Counted from the first letter of the stretch, positions 10,901 to 21,498 are shown. The stretch is 64,000 bases of DNA from Pegoplata infirma (GCA_963921195.1 OY992536.1:230056023-230120022), one strand, 5' to 3'. Notes: generated by a model from the letters alone, not told the origin. Translations and numbers: made by a program.

Positions 10901-12190
10901 TGTCTATATCAAAATTAAAGAAAAATAATAAGTTTTTGTTTTTGATGTTGTTATTAAAACAGTATTTGGGAAGTTAGGAATTTAAATTATTATGGTCCTT
11001 TTTCCTTATACATATTGATGTGATTTGGTGTTCAATGTTATATTAGTTAAATTTGTTGATTGTTGCAAATGTTTATAATTAAGTTGTATAAACAAAATAA
11101 TATTTGATAAACTATTTCAAAGTGTTGTGCCTCGATTTCATTAAGCGGTATTAAAAGTGTGGGAAAAAGAAAAGGATAAACAATTTTTTTAAGAAACGTG
11201 TTCCGTTGAGTTTGGAGATGCTAATTGTGGGAAAATAATATCAAAAGGAGTTATGGAACTTATAGCCCGCCCACCAGGGTTTGAAGATAGCGATTGTATT
11301 AAACATTAAGTTTCCTCAGCTGAAATTCGAACCTAGAATACCATAAATACTGCTTTAGAAACAGCTGTTGCTAGCACTCAAAAAATTTTATATTTAAAAT
11401 AGTTTTCAAATGTTTAAATTCGTTACCTGAAAATGCAAACGGACGTAACCAACGCACATTTTTTTTTATGAAAACATAAAGTTGGATCATTTTTATTTTT
11501 GTTAGATACGTCCATTTCCATTTTCATGTAACTATATGTTTCTTTAAGATTCTATTCATGTTAATATTGATTTCTTTCGTATTATTTTTACAATGTATTT
11601 CGTGTTAAAAATTGCGCGTAAAATCAATAAGTTTGCGAAAAAGTAAAACAGTTTTATGACCTTTTGCATCAGTTTTAATCAGTAAATTATAAATAAAGCT
11701 TCAATATTTCTAGATTTTGTTGTTGTTGTTCCTCGTACATATAAGGGGTTTTAACCCTATTTCGAAAAAATACAAAATCATGTTTGTTATTAAATTAAAA
11801 ACAAAATAAATATTTAAATAATTGCAATTAATTAGCAGTTTTAAATTCGTAATTCTTGTTTTGCTGATGTTTATTTAAAAATAGTTCTTGAACTAAAATA
11901 CAAAAATTAACCTTTTCGTATACGAATAGATGCAAACATAAGCTGGGTGTTTTATAAATAAAATTAAAATAAACAAACAGAGAATTTTAAATAAAAATTT
12001 TTTAAACATGTTTGCTGCGAAAAAATCTGATCTTAAGTAAATTTCCTATAGGAAATTTTTTTAAAAGTTTTGTCGTTCATGAACAAACTAGTTCAATTGA
12101 ACTATTTATTCACTAAACTAAAAGATTTGACCTAGTTCATTCGGTTTAGATGATCTAGATATTTTTCTTTATTAAGCTAAATTGTTCTTT
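10901..12190. other. Probable single-copy A/T-rich DNA
   Basis: I see no repeat shared with the rest of the window. A short (TTG)n tract occurs near 11719. The block around 11120-11345 is less A/T-rich than its surroundings but has stops in all frames examined. No gene is supported. Confidence 0.4.
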
Positions 12191-12192
12191 TA

Positions 12193-12391
12193 CACACAAA
12201 AAAATTAAAATGTGTTTCAATCACTTAAATGATTATATCAATTACTAAAATTTGTAAGTTTAACAAGAAAAATTGCATTTCTTCTCAACTCACGGAAATT
12301 TGCAAAATCAATTAAAAAATTTAATTATATCAATTAACATAATGATTAAAAACTAAAATGAACTTTTTAAAATTTTTAATTAAAAGTTTTT
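12193..12391. repeat. MITE-like fragment, TACACACAAAAAAATT start
   Basis: TACACACAAAAAAATTAAAA opens a stretch rich in 'atcaattaaaaaatttaattatatcaatta' phrases in both orientations. The right terminus is lost where an HLE-A end begins. The family is unassigned. Confidence 0.35.
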
Positions 12392-12420
12392 CCCTCCAAC
12401 CATAGTATGGGGGGTTGAGA
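12392..12420 (-). mobile_element. HLE-A tip fragment
   Basis: CCCTCCAACCATAGTATGGG followed by GGG matches the TATACCCTCC terminus of HLE-A. The rest is absent. Confidence 0.45.
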
Positions 12421-12616
12421 GCGACATTTTTTCTTCAACTTGATTTTGATTTTCCCAAGTGTCTGGGAAAATTTTATTCTACTGGACCTAAAAGTAATGT
12501 GTTACAAATTTGAGGTCAACCGTATTAAATTAACCCGTGGCGCCCGCCAATCAAAGTTTTTTGAATTTTTGAAAATTTAAAAAAAAATATTTGAAAAACA
12601 ATTAAGAAAATTATTT
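12421..12616. other. Unassigned short stretch
   Basis: No recognisable repeat or gene. It includes 'aacccgtggcgcccgcc' at about 12533-12549, locally G+C-rich, without a frame. Confidence 0.3.
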
Positions 12617-13546
12617 TCGGTCAAGACCACCCATATAATACCCTACACTAGTGTTTTCCGGAAAATGGAATATGTCCAAACATGAATCGATTGAATGTTT
12701 GTTTTATTGGATCTTTATTTATTGTAAAAAACACATAAGAACCCAATTTGAGTGAAATAGGCTTCTTTTTGTTGCCAATTGACCGATTTATATAAATATC
12801 GGGAACAAATTTATACAGGACCAAGACCAAAAATGGTACAGTTATAATCCAAACTATAAAAGTACACGTTAAGCACCTACAAACATAATTTTAATCAACT
12901 ATTTTTTTTCATGAATTTTTTTCATGACCGTTTTTTTTAAATTTCAATAGGATTCGTCCTTGAAATTAAAATTTCCATTTTTAGAGCGATCGACTCAAAA
13001 AGTGATTCTGAGTCGATCGGTATACTTGGAGGTAGGTCTACACACATAAAAAAAACTTTGTCAAATTACTAGTAAAGGTCTCGTAATCCCATTTTACCAC
13101 TATTTGACAGTTTTTCTTGTTTTTAACCAAATCGTAATTTCCATTTTTTTTTGTAATTTTAATTTTTTTTTGTAATTTTACAAATAATTTTACAAAAAAA
13201 ATTTAGTAAATTTACGAGAACTCCTTGTAGTTTTAATTGCGCCAAAAAACTGTAAATTTACAATTTAATTGGTAAAAGTCTTGTTAAATTACAAAATTAT
13301 TGGTAAAAAGCTTGCTAGGAATTCTCGTAAAATAAGAGGTATCAAAAAATCTAGTAAAATTACGAAACCTTTTTGTAAATTTTATCGTTTCAAAAAATTT
13401 GTAAATTTACATTTTTATTGGTAAAAACCTTGTAAAATTACTAGGAATTTTTGTCAAATAGGAGGTAGCAAACAAAAAAAAGTTACAAATTTTTCTTGTA
13501 ATTTTACAAGGTTTTTTTTTTGAGTGTAGGACCATTGTTTCGGGTA
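12617..13546 (+). mobile_element. HLE-B Helitron-like element, partial, split by MITE X
   Basis: The sequence runs from the decayed hairpin GGTCAAGACCACCCATATAA through 'taccctacactag' to GAGTCGATCGGTATACTTGG and 'aggtaggtc'. It then resumes after MITE X as 'taggaccattgtttcgggta'. HLE-B copies at 39117-39834 and 20117-20879 carry the same string without interruption (GGTCTAGGATCAATATTTCG near 39738). The 60-codon frame here is a shadow of the repeat. Confidence 0.7.
13041..13526. mobile_element. MITE X, complete, TA target duplication
   Basis: X starts CACACATAAAAAAAACTTTG and ends GGTTTTTTTTTTGAGTG. TA flanks it at 13039-13040 and 13527-13528. It is related to Y, Z and W. The uninterrupted HLE-B site elsewhere in the window confirms both ends. 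TA plus these termini fits a non-autonomous Tc1/mariner element. Confidence 0.75.
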
Positions 13547-13725
13547 CACTCAAAAAACAAACCTTGTAAAATTACAAGAAAAATGTTTAACTTTTTTTGT
13601 TACCTCCTTTTTGACTAAAATCCCTTTTTATTGTTTCGGGTACACTCAAAAAACAAACCTTGTAAAATTACAAGAAAAATGTTTAACTTTTTTTGTTACC
13701 TCCTTTTTGACTAAAATCCCTTTTT
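13534..13725 (+). repeat. Perfect 96-bp tandem duplication
   Basis: Bases 13534-13629 and 13630-13725 are identical by eye over the whole 96-bp unit. The unit begins ATTGTTTCGGGTACACTC and contains the HLE-B target remnant plus the first part of MITE Y. The duplication therefore arose after Y inserted. Confidence 0.85.
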
Positions 13726-14125
13726 ATTTTACAAGCTTTTTACTAATAATTTTGTAATTTTACAAACTTTTTACCAAAAAATTTGAGGTGATTAAACTTA
13801 TAAGGAGGTTTCGTGATTTTACAAAATTTTTTGCTACCTCCTTTTTTTCGAGAATTCCTAGTAAAAATTACGAAACTTTTTGTAATTTAAAAGATTTTTA
13901 CCAATAAAATTGTAAATTTATAACTTTCTCGTGAATTTACTAGATTTTTTTTTTGTAAAAAAAAACCTTGGAAATTTTTAAAATACAAAAAAATTGTAAA
14001 ATTAAAAAAAAATTTAAATTTCGATCTAAAATTAATTGTTAAAAAACAATGAAAACTGTCAAATATTGGTAAAATGGGATAACGAGATTTTTCTAGTAAT
14101 TTGGCAAGGTTTTTTTTTTTGAGTG
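13547..14125. mobile_element. MITE Y, X-family, with duplicated left end
   Basis: Y starts CACTCAAAAAACAAACCTTG at 13547 (and again at 13643 because of the 96-bp duplication) and ends GGTTTTTTTTTTTTGAGTG followed by TA at 14126-14127. Internal 'gtaattttacaa' and 'tgctacctcctttttt' modules match X and Z. TA precedes it at 13545-13546. Confidence 0.75.
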
Positions 14126-14127
14126 TA

Positions 14128-14432
14128 CTTTAAATTAAAGTTATTTTAAAGCTCTCCGAAATAGTCATTAAAAAACTTCAACGTCTTTGAAATAATCAAT
14201 AGAAAAAAGTTTTGAGTTTTTTAAAAGATCGTCGCAAGGTCTATAAAAGTGTCAAGTAAAAGAAATTTTGATATTAAAAAAAAAAAAAAAGTCTCAAACG
14301 TAAAAAGCCGTAATTTTTTGAAAATTTCAAATAGCGATATCTCGAAAGCCGTTCGACCAATTTTTAATATATTCGTGTTCGGCGCAATAAATTAATTAAT
14401 TAATTATAGTATGATGTAGCACAAACATTTTT
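14128..14432. other. Unassigned stretch with recurrent 'gatatctcgaaa' phrase
   Basis: No gene. GCGATATCTCGAAAGCCGTT at 14334-14353, followed by 'atattcgtgttcgg', is one of several occurrences of a phrase shared between otherwise unrelated repeats here (16195, 41583, 39105 reversed). Confidence 0.4.
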
Positions 14433-14680
14433 ATACCCTCCAACTACAGTATGGGGGTATACTCACTTTGTCATTCCGTTTGTAACGCATCGAAATATCG
14501 GTCGGAGACCCTATAAAGTACATATATTATTGATCTATGATCGATTCTAAGACTTTTCTAGAATGTCCGTATGTAAGACACGATGCAGTCCAAAATAAAA
14601 GAGATAGACTCGTTAAGTTTGGTAGGAATATGTCTTTTAGTTCTAGGCAGTTTAAGTTCGTTAATACTGATCAACTGCTG
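14433..14680 (-). mobile_element. HLE-A Helitron-like element, terminal 250 bp
   Basis: It opens TATACCCTCCAACTACAGTA and keeps 'actttgtcattccgtttgtaacgcatcgaaatatcggtc', the ATTGATCTATGATCGATTCT block, and GACACGATGCAGTCCAAAAT. It breaks off after 'ttctaggcagtttaagttcg'. The (GTCC)n tract is reduced to one unit. Confidence 0.75.
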
Positions 14681-15190
14681 ATTTGTTCTTGAGGACTTTT
14701 GAGACAATTTTATGATGATGTCGGCAATGTCATAAAGGGAGAGTTAGCAGTATGTCAGCGGTGATTTGTTTTGAAGACTGGGCAGTTATAGATTCGACCG
14801 AGCCGAACGTTCTAAATTGTCTAAGAAAAAATCTTATGTTCTAATACATTTTGGTTAAAAAAAAAAATATTTTCTTTTGAACTCCGGGGGACCACCACAG
14901 CACAGCCACTGTGGGAGACCAGTCACAATTTTCTAACATCAACTATTACGCATTTCATTTAAAATTGTCTCAATTTTAAAATTCTAAATTCTTCTCACTT
15001 TTTTTATTAAATCTCGTATTTTTTTAACATTATTAATAATGCAAATAATATGCACATTATAAGTTTTATTAAGTCTCTTTCAACAAATAGCAATAAATTC
15101 TAATAAGGGTATTCACTTTAGAAATTTTAATACTGTCAATTTTTTCTTCGCGATAAATTCCTTTAAATTTATTTGTTATGATTAGAGCTG
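14681..15190. other. Unassigned A/T-rich stretch
   Basis: No repeat or gene is recognised. It includes a locally G+C-rich segment, CTCCGGGGGACCACCACAGC, at 14882-14901, without a coding frame. Confidence 0.35.
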
Positions 15191-15192
15191 CA

Positions 15193-15622
15193 GTTTTCAT
15201 GTATTAAAAATTAGAAAATATGCGCTTAAAATATGCAATAAAAAAATGCACTAAAGACGTACCCAAAATGTGTGTAATAAAAATTTTGTTTTTATAAAAA
15301 AAAAGATCCGGATTATTATATTCAGATTTAAAACATTATACAATCGAAGATTTTTGTTAAGAAACTAAGAAAATCTATAAATTTGTTTTTTTTTTTTTTT
15401 TATTATTCCAAAATATGCACTTTAAAGCTGGAAATATGCGCAAAATATGCATTTAAAACAAGAAATATGCAAAAATATACATGATCACCAAAATATGCAT
15501 AAATATGCAAAAAAAACCAAAGCGATGCCATTTTACGCAAATTTCTTGATGCGGCAAGATAATTCGTCGATATCGTTTGTTAAAAAAGACATGCATTTTG
15601 CATTTTTCATGCATGACATGAA
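15193..15622 (-). mobile_element. hAT-type MITE, diverged third copy
   Basis: On the minus strand the order of modules matches the complete copies at 46377 and 49317: 'aaaatgcatgt', 'aaacgatatcgacgaattatcttgccgcatcaagaaatttgcg', 'aaatggcatcg', repeated 'tgcatatttt', then 'aaaatatgcgcatattttc'. The 66-codon plus-strand frame at 15447 is a shadow of this repeat. Termini and target duplication are no longer clear. Confidence 0.65.
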
Positions 15623-16106
15623 TATCCTTAATATTTCCTTAATGTAACCATATGTTAACTGACTATTATTATAGGAAGGAGAAAATTATAAAATTGGAAT
15701 AAATCTTGTTATTCGTATTAATGAAAAAAAAATAGACTTATTACGTCGTTGTCTGGAGATTGCTTAGAAAAAAGTCACTATGTAACAACAATGTTGTTTC
15801 GGTTGCTGCAGCTGTTGCTGCAGCGACTGCTGCTGACCTTACACGTGTAAAAATTTTCTAATTGAACACAAATAAGCTAAATGAGATGCAGTCAGTCACG
15901 TCAGGCAGCAGTCAGTTTGTATTCGTTTGAAATTTTATAAATATTTAAATTTATATAAAAATGTTTTTTTTTTTTTTGTCTTAATAGAAACGCATTAATT
16001 ATTTATAAATTTTAAAAGCATGAAGAGAAAAAAAATGTTTAATTTTGTATAAATTATTAATATAATAAGTAAAATAAATAAACTCGTGGTATAATTAAAT
16101 ATATAC
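15623..16106. other. Probable single-copy DNA with a CTG/CAG-rich segment
   Basis: Bases 15786-15835 are unusually G+C-rich, with GCTGCAGCTG- and TGCTGCAGCG-type phrases. A second 'gtcagtcacgtcaggcagcagtcag' block follows at 15888-15914. No open frame supports an exon. It could be a conserved non-coding element or simply a trinucleotide-rich patch. Confidence 0.35.
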
Positions 16107-16115
16107 CACTAACAG

Positions 16116-16412
16116 TAGACCGGCACTTTTTTGTGTGGCAAAAATTTCTTGAGAGTAGTAAAAAATCGCCATTTTTTTTTTGCAAATTTCAGGTGGCGAT
16201 ATCTCGAAAAGCGTTTAACTGATTTAGATTTTTTTTTAAATATTCGTGTAAAGCGAATGGCAAAAATATTACTTTTATATTTTTAAAAATCAAAAACTTT
16301 GATCGCCGGGTTCCGAGGGTTAATTTAAACTGATTGGCCCCCAGTTTCAACCACATAAGTTTTAAGCCTATAACTTGCAAAAATGAAAGTTTGAGAAAAA
16401 AATGCCGCTCTA
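16116..16412. mobile_element. MULE-like non-autonomous element, 9-bp target duplication
   Basis: The ends are TAGACCGGCACTTTTTT and AAAAAAATGCCGCTCTA, inverted with few mismatches. CACTAACAG occurs immediately outside both (16107-16115 and 16413-16421). A 9-bp duplication points to Mutator-like elements, though the identity extends 3 bases into the element on one reading. The interior holds the recurrent 'gcgatatctcgaaaagcg' phrase. The 63-codon minus frame is not a gene. Confidence 0.6.
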
Positions 16413-16421
16413 CACTAACAG

Positions 16422-17497
16422 TAGTATTTATTTAGTTATTGAAAATTTTCCAATTCTTTTTTTGTTTTAAAAAGAAAAAATAATGTGAAACGAAAACTAT
16501 AATGTTAAGACATGGAAAAGAAATTAAAACAAGATTTATTATTTCATTTTAACATGCAATAATAGTCATTGAAATAAATGTTAAATGGTGTAAGAAAAAA
16601 AGAAGATTAAAAAATAAAACCTCGCAAAAAAAAACAAGACAAGCCGGTCATGAACAATTGCATAATATTGATAGAGCTGCTAAAGAATTCATTCCTTTAT
16701 ATTTTGAACTGAAATTATAAATTTAAATTTTAATTTTTATGAAAATCGTTGACTTGACACTGAAAAAACTACCTAGCATGTGCTGTTTTCGAGATATTGG
16801 CGTTCGAGATAGTCGCATAAAAAAAATTTTAAACGAGAATATCTCGAAAACGGAACATGCTAAAAAAAATTTTAAGTACAGCTTTGAAATCAGGAGGTCC
16901 ATTTTATATGAAATCAAGCTTTAGTTTTTGGAAGCAACTTAAGAGTGGTAGCACGTACTGTTTTTTTAAAAACGGTACGTGCTAGAAATATTCAGATGTC
17001 AAATTTTGAATCAGGAGAACAAAAACAATTTATCTGGTAGGATCAAATATATTTTTTGTATTAACGAAATAAAAAGGAATGAAATTCTATTACCCGATTT
17101 TGTCACAAATTTTATATGGTTTTTAAGGCATAACTTAACTTTTTTTAGAAAAATTACAAAAACTACCAACAGTGTGCAGTAGACCGTATCGATGTTTACT
17201 TTTTTTAAATAAAGATCAGTAAAATCTTTTACGGAAGGACCTGGTTGGTAAACGGTGTTATTAAAAAGTATTGCGCGTATCAAGGAGGCCCCACTCTTAC
17301 TCAAAAAAAAAGGTGATCTAAAAAATAAGAAATTTAACTAAATTTGGAGAAAAAATTATCATTATCATTTTTCTAAGAGCCAAAGAATTTTTAAGTCGTT
17401 TTAGTTTATATTTTTCTTAAAAAAATTAATATTAAAATAATTTAAAATTAGCCAATTTTAACTACTTAAAAAAAAAAAAAAAACTGTTTTTTAAAAT
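16422..17497. other. A/T-rich stretch with two hairpins
   Basis: TAGCATGTGCTGTTTTCGAG at 16775-16794 pairs with the reverse complement ending at 16862. AGCACGTACTG...CGGTACGTGCT at 16951-16982 forms a second hairpin. These resemble decayed foldback arms. The overlapping 60-97-codon frames on both strands have no recognisable motif and I do not call them. Confidence 0.4.
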
Positions 17498-17596
17498 TTT
17501 TTTCTACATATTTTTAGCAGATTATTTAGTAATTTTACAGAAATAATTCCTGTCATTCTTTTTTTTAAGAAAACTTTATTAAGTTTTTTTTTCAAA
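17498..17596 (+). repeat. Direct repeat flanking the Tc1/mariner copy, left unit
   Basis: The block 'catatttttagcagattatttagtaattttac' through 'cattcttttttttaagaaaa' and 'ttattaagttttt' recurs at 18385-18477 in the same orientation with few differences. The dead transposon lies between the two units. Confidence 0.6.
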
Positions 17597-17622
17597 GCGT
17601 TAATTTTTTTTATTGTTATATA

Positions 17623-18188
17623 GGGTGTTTTTTTTAGAGGTTCACAACTTTGAATTGGTAATACTGCTTTATTTGACAACTGATCTAACTGCTGATAGTT
17701 GTGTTTTGTTAAGTATGATTTGACATTTTATCATGCAAAGACTTACATCAACGCAACGCTTCCAAATTGTAGAAATTTTTTATCAAAAAAATGGTTCTTT
17801 TCGTCGAACTTAAATTTTATTCAAAGATCCTATTAATTGGTTACCAATATCGTTTAATTAACCCCATTGGATTATTTTCTGTGGGGCTATGTAAAGTAAC
17901 TTGTCTTTTCCGATAAATAAGAGACAAATTAAACACCTGGAAATAAACCTTCGACGAGTTATTGGTGAAATTCGAAAAACGGCCGCAAATTCTGTGAAAA
18001 TTGTGTGAAAATAGAGGTTCAGATTACTCCATGTACGAGCCATTTTTGGTATCGATATGGCTCCAAATCATTTTTAAACATTAATGCCATAAAATTATCT
18101 ATCCAATAAAGTCAGTTTGATTGATATTAAAAATATGTTTCCTTACTTTATTTTAATTTAAAGTTCGGTAACAGTAAAAAAAACACCC
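17623..18188 (+). pseudogene. Dead, internally deleted Tc1/mariner transposon
   Basis: The termini are GGGTGTTTTTTTTAGAGG and, inverted at the right, AAAAAAAACACCC, with TA at 17621-17622 and 18189-18190. A start at 17733 opens a frame reading MQRLTSTQRFQIVEIFYQKN, which resembles the N-terminal helix-turn-helix of insect mariner-like transposases, and stops soon after. Near 17866 the plus strand encodes LDYFLWGYVK, the C-terminal signature of the same group, followed by frameshifted remnants ending near IIFKH. The central catalytic domain is missing, so this is a deletion derivative that could only have moved in trans. The intact protein in this group is usually a few hundred residues. Confidence 0.7.
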
Positions 18189-18216
18189 TATACAATTCAA
18201 AAGGTTGAGACTAATA

Positions 18217-19822
18217 ACACTGTGCAACAAATTTGGGGTCTTTGAGTGTATCTAGGACGGGACCAAAAAAATGAAAGTATACCAATAGAAGACCAAAACG
18301 CCCGCAGGGTTAAGAAAACTTAGCTCGAGTTCTTTTTTCAAAGTGGTATTTTTTTTTTTTTTTAAGCAATCAAAACGATATTTTTAAACATATTTTTAGC
18401 AGATTATTTAGTAATTTTACTGAAATAGTTTCATGTCATTCTTTTTTTTAAGAAAATTTTATTAAGTTTTTCTTGAGTGTATCTTGGACTGGGGCAAAAA
18501 AAAAAATGAAATAGAAGACCAAAACCCCGGCAGTGTTTTGCAAACTTAGGTCGAGTTTTTTTTATGGCCCACTGAAGTTTTTAATTTTTTTTCAAAATCT
18601 AATTCTGAGATAAATAATATAAAAACATGTCTTCACTAAAATTTGATGGCGGTTACTTTCTTTGAATATTTTATCCTTCTATCTCCCATTTTTAGGGGTC
18701 ATTTTGGTCCTTTTTTAAAATATACTCATAGAACACAAATAAAAAGTGTGTTTAAAGGGTTAGAGCAAAATCCCCGAAGGGTTTTGAAAAATTAGCTCGA
18801 GTTTTTTTATGGCCCACTGAAGTTTTTAAATTTTTTTCAAAGGCATTTTAAATAACTCAAAATAAAGTATTAAATTTAGTTCTGAGGTAAATAATTTTAA
18901 GACATGTCTATAGTGAAATTCGATGACGGTTTTTTTCTCAGAATATTTTAACCCTATATCTCCCTTTTTAAGCGGTCATTTTGGTCCTTTTTTCAAATGT
19001 CCTCATACCAATAAATAAAACGTGCGTTTAACTGGTTAAAATATTCTACAAAAATTTTTTGCATCCAATTTCACTAGGGGTTGTCGAAGATCAAAAGTTC
19101 GTGCGAAAAGTACAAAATGCTTAAAAAAGTAAAATTGTAAATCATCACATACCATTAAATTGTTTTTCAACAAAGTCGTTTGAAAGAAGTCGAAAAAATT
19201 GTATAAATCTGCTTCTGTCTGGAAGATAGAGGGTTAATATGTTCTAAGAAAAGAACCGCCATCAAATTTCACGGAAGACATCTATTAACGTAATTTACAT
19301 CAGAAGCAGATTTATAACATTTTGTTTGACCTTTTTTACACGACTTTGATGAAAAACAATTAAAAAGTATGTGATAATTTGCAATTTTACTTTTTTAAGC
19401 ATTTTGCACTTTTCGCACGAACTTTTGATCTTAGACAGCCCCCAATGAAATTTAATGCATAACATTTTTGTAGAATATTTTAACCTGTTAAACGCACGTT
19501 TTATTGGTGTTCTATGAGGATATTTGAAAAAAGGACCAAAATGACCCCTAAAAATGGGAGATATAGGGTTAACATTTTTTGAGAAAAGAACCGCCATTGA
19601 ATTTCACTGAAGACATGTCTTAACATTATTTACTTCAGAACTAGATTTAATATTTTTTTTGAGTTATTTAAAATGCCGTTGAAAAAAATTTAAAAACTTC
19701 AGTGGGCCATAAAAAAAGAACTCGAGCTAATTTTTCAAAACCCTTCGGGGATTTTGATCTACTGTTGGTATACTTTAATTTTTTTGGTCCCATCCAAGAT
19801 ACAAAATCGTGTTGCACAGTGT
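18217..19822. mobile_element. FB4, giant foldback element
   Basis: Terminal ACACTGTGCAACA at 18217 pairs with TGTTGCACAGTGT ending at 19822. Inner landmarks in mirror order include TTAGCTCGAGTT, ATGGCCCACTGAAGTTTTTA, 'gaccaaaatgacc', 'aagttcgtgcgaaaag' and 'ctgcttctg'. The left arm contains the GGCCCACTGAAG module twice (about 18568 and 18812), so it is longer than the right. The centre lies near 19240-19310. The 100-codon minus frame at 19295 is a hairpin shadow. No enzyme is encoded. Confidence 0.75.
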
Positions 19823-20042
19823 AATTGACAAAACTAAAAAAACATGCTTATTTCACCGAAACATTTAAAAAAAAAACTATTAAAGTTTCCATGAAAACAA
19901 ATTTTCTAAAAACAAAAATTTTCTAGCAAATGTTTTAACAGATTTCTCTGCTGTTTTGACAGATTTCTCTGATGATTTCACTTTAATAATCATGACAGAT
20001 TTTCAGAAAACCGTGTCTTCTAAAATCAGCAGATTTCTCACA
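19823..20042. repeat. Short stretch with 'cagatttctctg' repeats
   Basis: GACAGATTTCTCTG-like phrases occur three times between 19936 and 20040, and an inverted pair, CAGCAGATTTTTCTGCTG, occurs at 21099-21116 on the other side of M4. They may be the flanks of a disrupted palindromic repeat into which M4 inserted. Confidence 0.4.
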
Positions 20043-21070
20043 CACACAAAAAAATTATTTTTCCAATGAACGGCTGTCATAGTATTTATGAACAAATTTA
20101 TATAATCTATTAACTTTTTATACCCTACACCACACTGTGGTACAGGGTATAATGAGTTTGTGCTGATGTTTGTAACTACCCGAAATATTGGTCCTATACC
20201 CACTTTTAAGTATACCGATCGACTTAGAATCACTTTTTGAGTCGATTTAGCGATGTCCGTCCGTCCGTGAAATTTAAAACTTAAGCCTCTTTTGGCCCAA
20301 GGACGAAGCCTATTGAAATTGGAAAAAATCGGTCCATATTTAGACCTAGCCCCCATACAAAGGTCCTCTTTAGTTTTGGCTCAAATGACTCTAATAGTCG
20401 CATTTTAATAGGTATCTTTTCAAAATTTGGCAGGAATTAATGTTTTATACACACAAATCACCATTCCGAATTTTAAAGAAATCGAACCAGTTCTTCTAGT
20501 AGCCCCCATACAAACCACCTTCCCGATTTTCACATAAATATCTCAATTTTCATGAAAATAGAAAATATTTAATTAAAATTCTGTTTGTGTATGTTAAACG
20601 CGTACTTTAATAACCTTATCAAATCTAATTATCATCGGACCATTTTGGACTTAGGTCCCATGTGGAAATTTCGCCCGACATTCAGTTGAAGCGATTTATT
20701 GTCAACAAAATGAAGCCTATTCCACTCAAATTTGATTAGTGATTGCTTTTTACACATATTAAAGATTTGACAAAATATAGATCTAATCAGTCCATGTTTG
20801 AACTTGGGACCCATGGTCCGGGAAACTCTGGTGTAGGGTATTATATGGTCGGTCTTGACCGACTATAATTTTCTTACTTGTTCATAATACTTATAAACTT
20901 TTTCATAGTATTTATAAATAAATCATAATAAGTGATTTTTAAGAACTATTTAACATTTTTCATAAATACTATGAAAAAGTTTATAAGTATTATGAATAAG
21001 TTAATAAATTGTATGAATTTGTTCATAAATACTATGAAAATCGTTCATTGGGAAAAAAAAAATTTATGTG
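20043..21070. mobile_element. M4 palindromic MITE, split by HLE-B
   Basis: The left arm, CACACAAAAAAATTATTTTT then CCAATGAACG and 'catagtatttatgaac', pairs with the right arm ending 'gttcataaatactatgaaaatcgttcattggg' and AAATTTATGTG. Further inverted copies of 'ttcataatacttataaactttttcatagtatttat' lie at 20880-21020. HLE-B occupies 20117-20879. The 75-codon plus frame at 20932 is a palindrome shadow. Confidence 0.7.
20117..20879 (-). mobile_element. HLE-B Helitron-like element, complete
   Basis: The copy starts TTTTTATACCCTACACCACA and ends in the hairpin GGTCGGTCTTGACCGAC followed by TATAATTTTCTTACTTG. Between them are GTCCGTCCGTC, the GAGTCGAT palindromic block and a run of 'agcccccatacaaa' phrases. 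There are no TIRs and no target duplication. The opposite arm of M4 (20978-21010) shows the unoccupied site, attaacttattcataatac. All features fit Helitron insertion. The 117- and 60-codon minus frames are shadows. Confidence 0.75.
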
Positions 21071-21338
21071 CATATGGCTTAAAATGGGCATATTTTCAGC
21101 AGATTTTTCTGCTGATTGGACATAGAATTTATTTTGAGAGAATTTTGACTAAATTTTAGGAAGTTTTAAGTAAATTCTGAAAAGATTACCTAAATTTTAA
21201 GAAGTTTTTACTAAGAAGTTTTTAACTTAATTCTTAGAAGTTAACTTAATTCTTAGAAATTTATAACTAAATTGTAAGAGTTAACTTAATGGGATCTGAT
21301 TTAAAGAAGTCCAGTTCCTCAATTCTAAGAAGTGAAAT
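21071..21338. other. Degenerate 'taacttaattcttagaag' repeats
   Basis: After M4 there is a decayed series of 'taacttaattcttagaa' phrases at about 21200-21280. No gene is seen. Confidence 0.4.
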
Positions 21339-21495
21339 ATTATGAAAGATTATTTAGCAAAAATGAAAACCCTATACTACAAGTAATGATCAAACTAAAA
21401 TATTAATACATATTCGACTCTACTCTCATTGGGAATTAGAAGTAGAAAATTGTACCATCGTAGTCAGATCACGATCATCAACTAACCAAAGATAA
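21339..21495 (+). repeat. Repeat K, copy 1
   Basis: The block 'gattatttagcaaaaatg...' and AAACTAAAATATTAATACAT followed by ATTCGACTC matches 56884-57060 in the same orientation. A shared 'cattgggaattagaa' anchors the match. It is a dispersed repeat of unknown type. Confidence 0.6.
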
Positions 21496-21498
21496 GTA

